Translations under genes and position numbers: made by a program | The notes under the pieces: model-generated | What the model saw: the letters and a program-made list of their open reading frames with translations, nothing else | What the model was told of the DNA's origin: nothing | Databases searched by the model: none | In this document: positions 14,047 to 14,694 of the stretch, one piece after another | Layout of the letters: the number at the start of each line of letters is the position of its first letter | Position numbering within the stretch: position 1 is the first letter of the stretch | Source of the DNA: Burkholderiales bacterium | GTDB taxonomy: Bacteria; Pseudomonadota; Gammaproteobacteria; Burkholderiales; SG8-39 | DNA length: 14,694 bases | Assembly (NCBI GenBank): GCA_025929745.1 | Contig: JAICPQ010000030.1 | Span: 1-14,694, forward strand | Direction of reading: 5' to 3'

Positions 14047-14061
14047 GGTGAATACATCACC
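14047..14061. promoter_or_regulatory. Crp-like palindrome GGTGA-ATACA-TCACC
   Basis: Perfect 5-bp arms GGTGA/TCACC around a 5-nt spacer in the divergent region between the Crp-type gene and the 50-residue membrane protein gene. The GTGA/TCAC half-sites fit the predicted specificity of the regulator's recognition helix; the spacer is one nucleotide shorter than canonical. Its centre is about 64 nt upstream of the start point expected from the promoter at 14083-14111, near the class I Crp activation position. Confidence 0.4.
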
Positions 14062-14082
14062 AACTTGGCGCGCCGCACTTCG

Positions 14083-14111
14083 CTGACCGGCCCGCCGGCG
14101 AGGTCTACATT
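14083..14111 (+). promoter_or_regulatory. Candidate sigma70-type promoter for the 50-residue membrane protein
   Basis: CTGACC (14083-14088) and TACATT (14106-14111) each match four of six consensus positions, with an exact 17-nt spacer. Transcription would start near 14118, leaving a leader of about 20 nt that contains the GGAGG Shine-Dalgarno at 14129-14133. Weak boxes fit an activator-dependent promoter. Confidence 0.4.
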
Positions 14112-14138
14112 GGGTCCATCTGATACGCGGAGGTTGTC

Positions 14139-14291
14139 ATGACGAAGACCGAGCACCTGCAGTTCCTGGTCCTGATGATCCCGACGATCCTTATCCTGGT
14201 CGCGGCCGCAGTGTCGATGGCGGATCTCGAAGTTCCGGCCGACCCGACCTACGCGATAGCGACCGCCTACATGGCGGCGGTGGACGAATAA
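14139..14291 (+). CDS. Small single-helix membrane protein, 50 residues
   Basis: ATG at 14139 is preceded by GGAGG (14129-14133) with a 5-nt spacing, a strong ribosome binding site in a window where most genes have weak ones. The product has a short polar N-terminus (MTKTEHLQ), one hydrophobic helix (about 9-27, FLVLMIPTILILVAAAVSM), and an acidic tail ending in AAVDE. I do not recognise a family. It is divergent from the Crp-type regulator and has a candidate promoter and a Crp-like site upstream. A long hairpin follows 15 nt after the stop. The strong start, the clean hydrophobic helix and the context support a real gene. Confidence 0.7.
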   Translation: MTKTEHLQFLVLMIPTILILVAAAVSMADLEVPADPTYAIATAYMAAVDE

Positions 14292-14306
14292 CAAGGGTTG
14301 GGGGAA

Positions 14307-14360
14307 CCTCAGCGGGCAGATGGACTTTTCCCAAGGGAAGGCCATACTGCCCCGCTGAGG
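14307..14360. repeat. Long imperfect hairpin downstream of the 50-residue protein gene
   Basis: CCTCAGCGGGCAG (14307-14319) pairs with CTGCCCCGCTGAGG (14347-14360) with a single bulge. ATGG then pairs with CCAT, and TTCCC with GGGAA nearer the tip, giving an almost continuous stem of more than 20 pairs. No U-tract follows. It may end or stabilise the upstream transcript, regulate what lies downstream, or be a mobile palindrome. It lies between the small gene's stop and the substrate-binding-protein remnant. Confidence 0.75.
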
Positions 14361-14381
14361 TAGTGTCTGGGGGAGGCAAGT

Positions 14382-14694
14382 ACGGATACCCATAGGCGCC
14401 GGCTCCTCGCCGGCTTCGCCGCCATTTTCGTCGTTGCGCGCGTCGCCGCTCAAGGTACGCGCCCCCGGATTCTGTGGCTCAGCCTGATCCCGCCCGCTGG
14501 GCGCGCCGGCGGGCTCGTGCCATTCCTGGAGGGAATGGCCGGCCAAGGCTACGGCGTCGGGGCGTTCGGCCTCGACGAATGCTGGGGCGATAACTCGTGC
14601 GAAATGCCGATCGAGCTGCCGAACACGGTCGAGCTGGTGGTCAATCTCAAGAGCGCGCAGGCGCTCGGAATCACGATTCCGCCCTCGATCCTGC
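14382..14694 (+). pseudogene. Collapsed ABC transporter substrate-binding protein remnant (COG2984-like), runs off the window
   Basis: The frame encodes a signal-peptide-like start (RRRLLAGFAAIFVVARVAA) and an N-terminal segment like this family (RPRILWLSLIPPAG, then FLEGMAGQGYGVG). After about 20 unrelated residues it jumps to the family's C-terminal block (NTVELVVNLKSAQALGITIP and PSIL). In full-length proteins of about 320 residues these blocks are separated by roughly 200 residues, which are missing here. No ATG, GTG or TTG start occurs in frame after the stop at 14361-14363. A GGGGGAGG sequence (14369-14376) sits 5 nt before ACG at 14382, as if an original ATG had mutated. The reading frame has no internal stop. 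Probably a decayed gene, or less likely a short secreted protein derived from one. Confidence 0.7.

Noticed and set aside
1..14694. CRISPR array, tRNA, rRNA, prophage or plasmid functions
   Set aside because: No regularly spaced repeats, no recognisable tRNA arms, and no integrase, phage structural or replication genes were seen on either strand.

Overview
The window is GC-rich, gene-dense bacterial chromosome. Family content and codon style suggest a proteobacterium, most likely a betaproteobacterium: COG2984-type substrate-binding protein remnant, RAYT transposase with its palindromes, Crp/Fnr regulator, and many class III nucleotide cyclases with PAS/GGDEF signalling. No rRNA, tRNA or CRISPR array was seen. 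Taxonomy is inferred from gene style, not from a marker gene.

Layout. (1) 1-3841, minus strand: a tightly overlapping four-gene operon read from 3841 leftward. It encodes a metallo-beta-lactamase-fold hydrolase, a class I methyltransferase, a soluble class III nucleotide cyclase, and a PAS-GAF-PAS-GGDEF protein cut by the left edge. (2) 3895-6962, plus strand: an 874-residue ABC exporter-like protein whose nucleotide-binding domain has lost almost every catalytic motif and carries a large, internally repeated insertion. It is coupled by an ATGA overlap to a single-domain cyclic-nucleotide-binding protein. (3) 6959-7763: a RAYT (REP-associated tyrosine transposase) gene between two inverted copies of a roughly 46-nt palindromic repeat. 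These repeats supply the stop codons of both neighbours and of the RAYT itself. A third, solo copy lies in the divergent promoter region at 3858-3878. (4) 7760-10821, minus: aldehyde dehydrogenase followed by a CyaC-like membrane cyclase (six membrane helices, [2Fe-2S] domain, cyclase). (5) 10848-13034, plus, divergent from (4): zinc alcohol dehydrogenase followed by a response-regulator/cyclase fusion. (6) 13038-13947, minus: a two-helix small membrane protein and a Crp/Fnr regulator. (7) 14139-14694, plus: a 50-residue single-helix membrane protein, a long hairpin, and a collapsed remnant of an ABC substrate-binding protein.

How the parts may work together (inference): three class III cyclases with different inputs (GAF-like soluble; quinone/heme/FeS membrane; phosphorelay), one probable diguanylate cyclase and two cyclic-nucleotide receptors (a stand-alone domain beside a degenerate ABC protein, and a Crp-type regulator with a Crp-like recognition helix) lie within about 14 kb. 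Two of the cyclases are each co-operonic with an alcohol/aldehyde oxidation enzyme. This looks like a second-messenger island that may link redox or alcohol metabolism to cyclic-nucleotide signalling. All three cyclases lack the usual purine-selecting lysine, so cAMP versus cGMP cannot be assigned.
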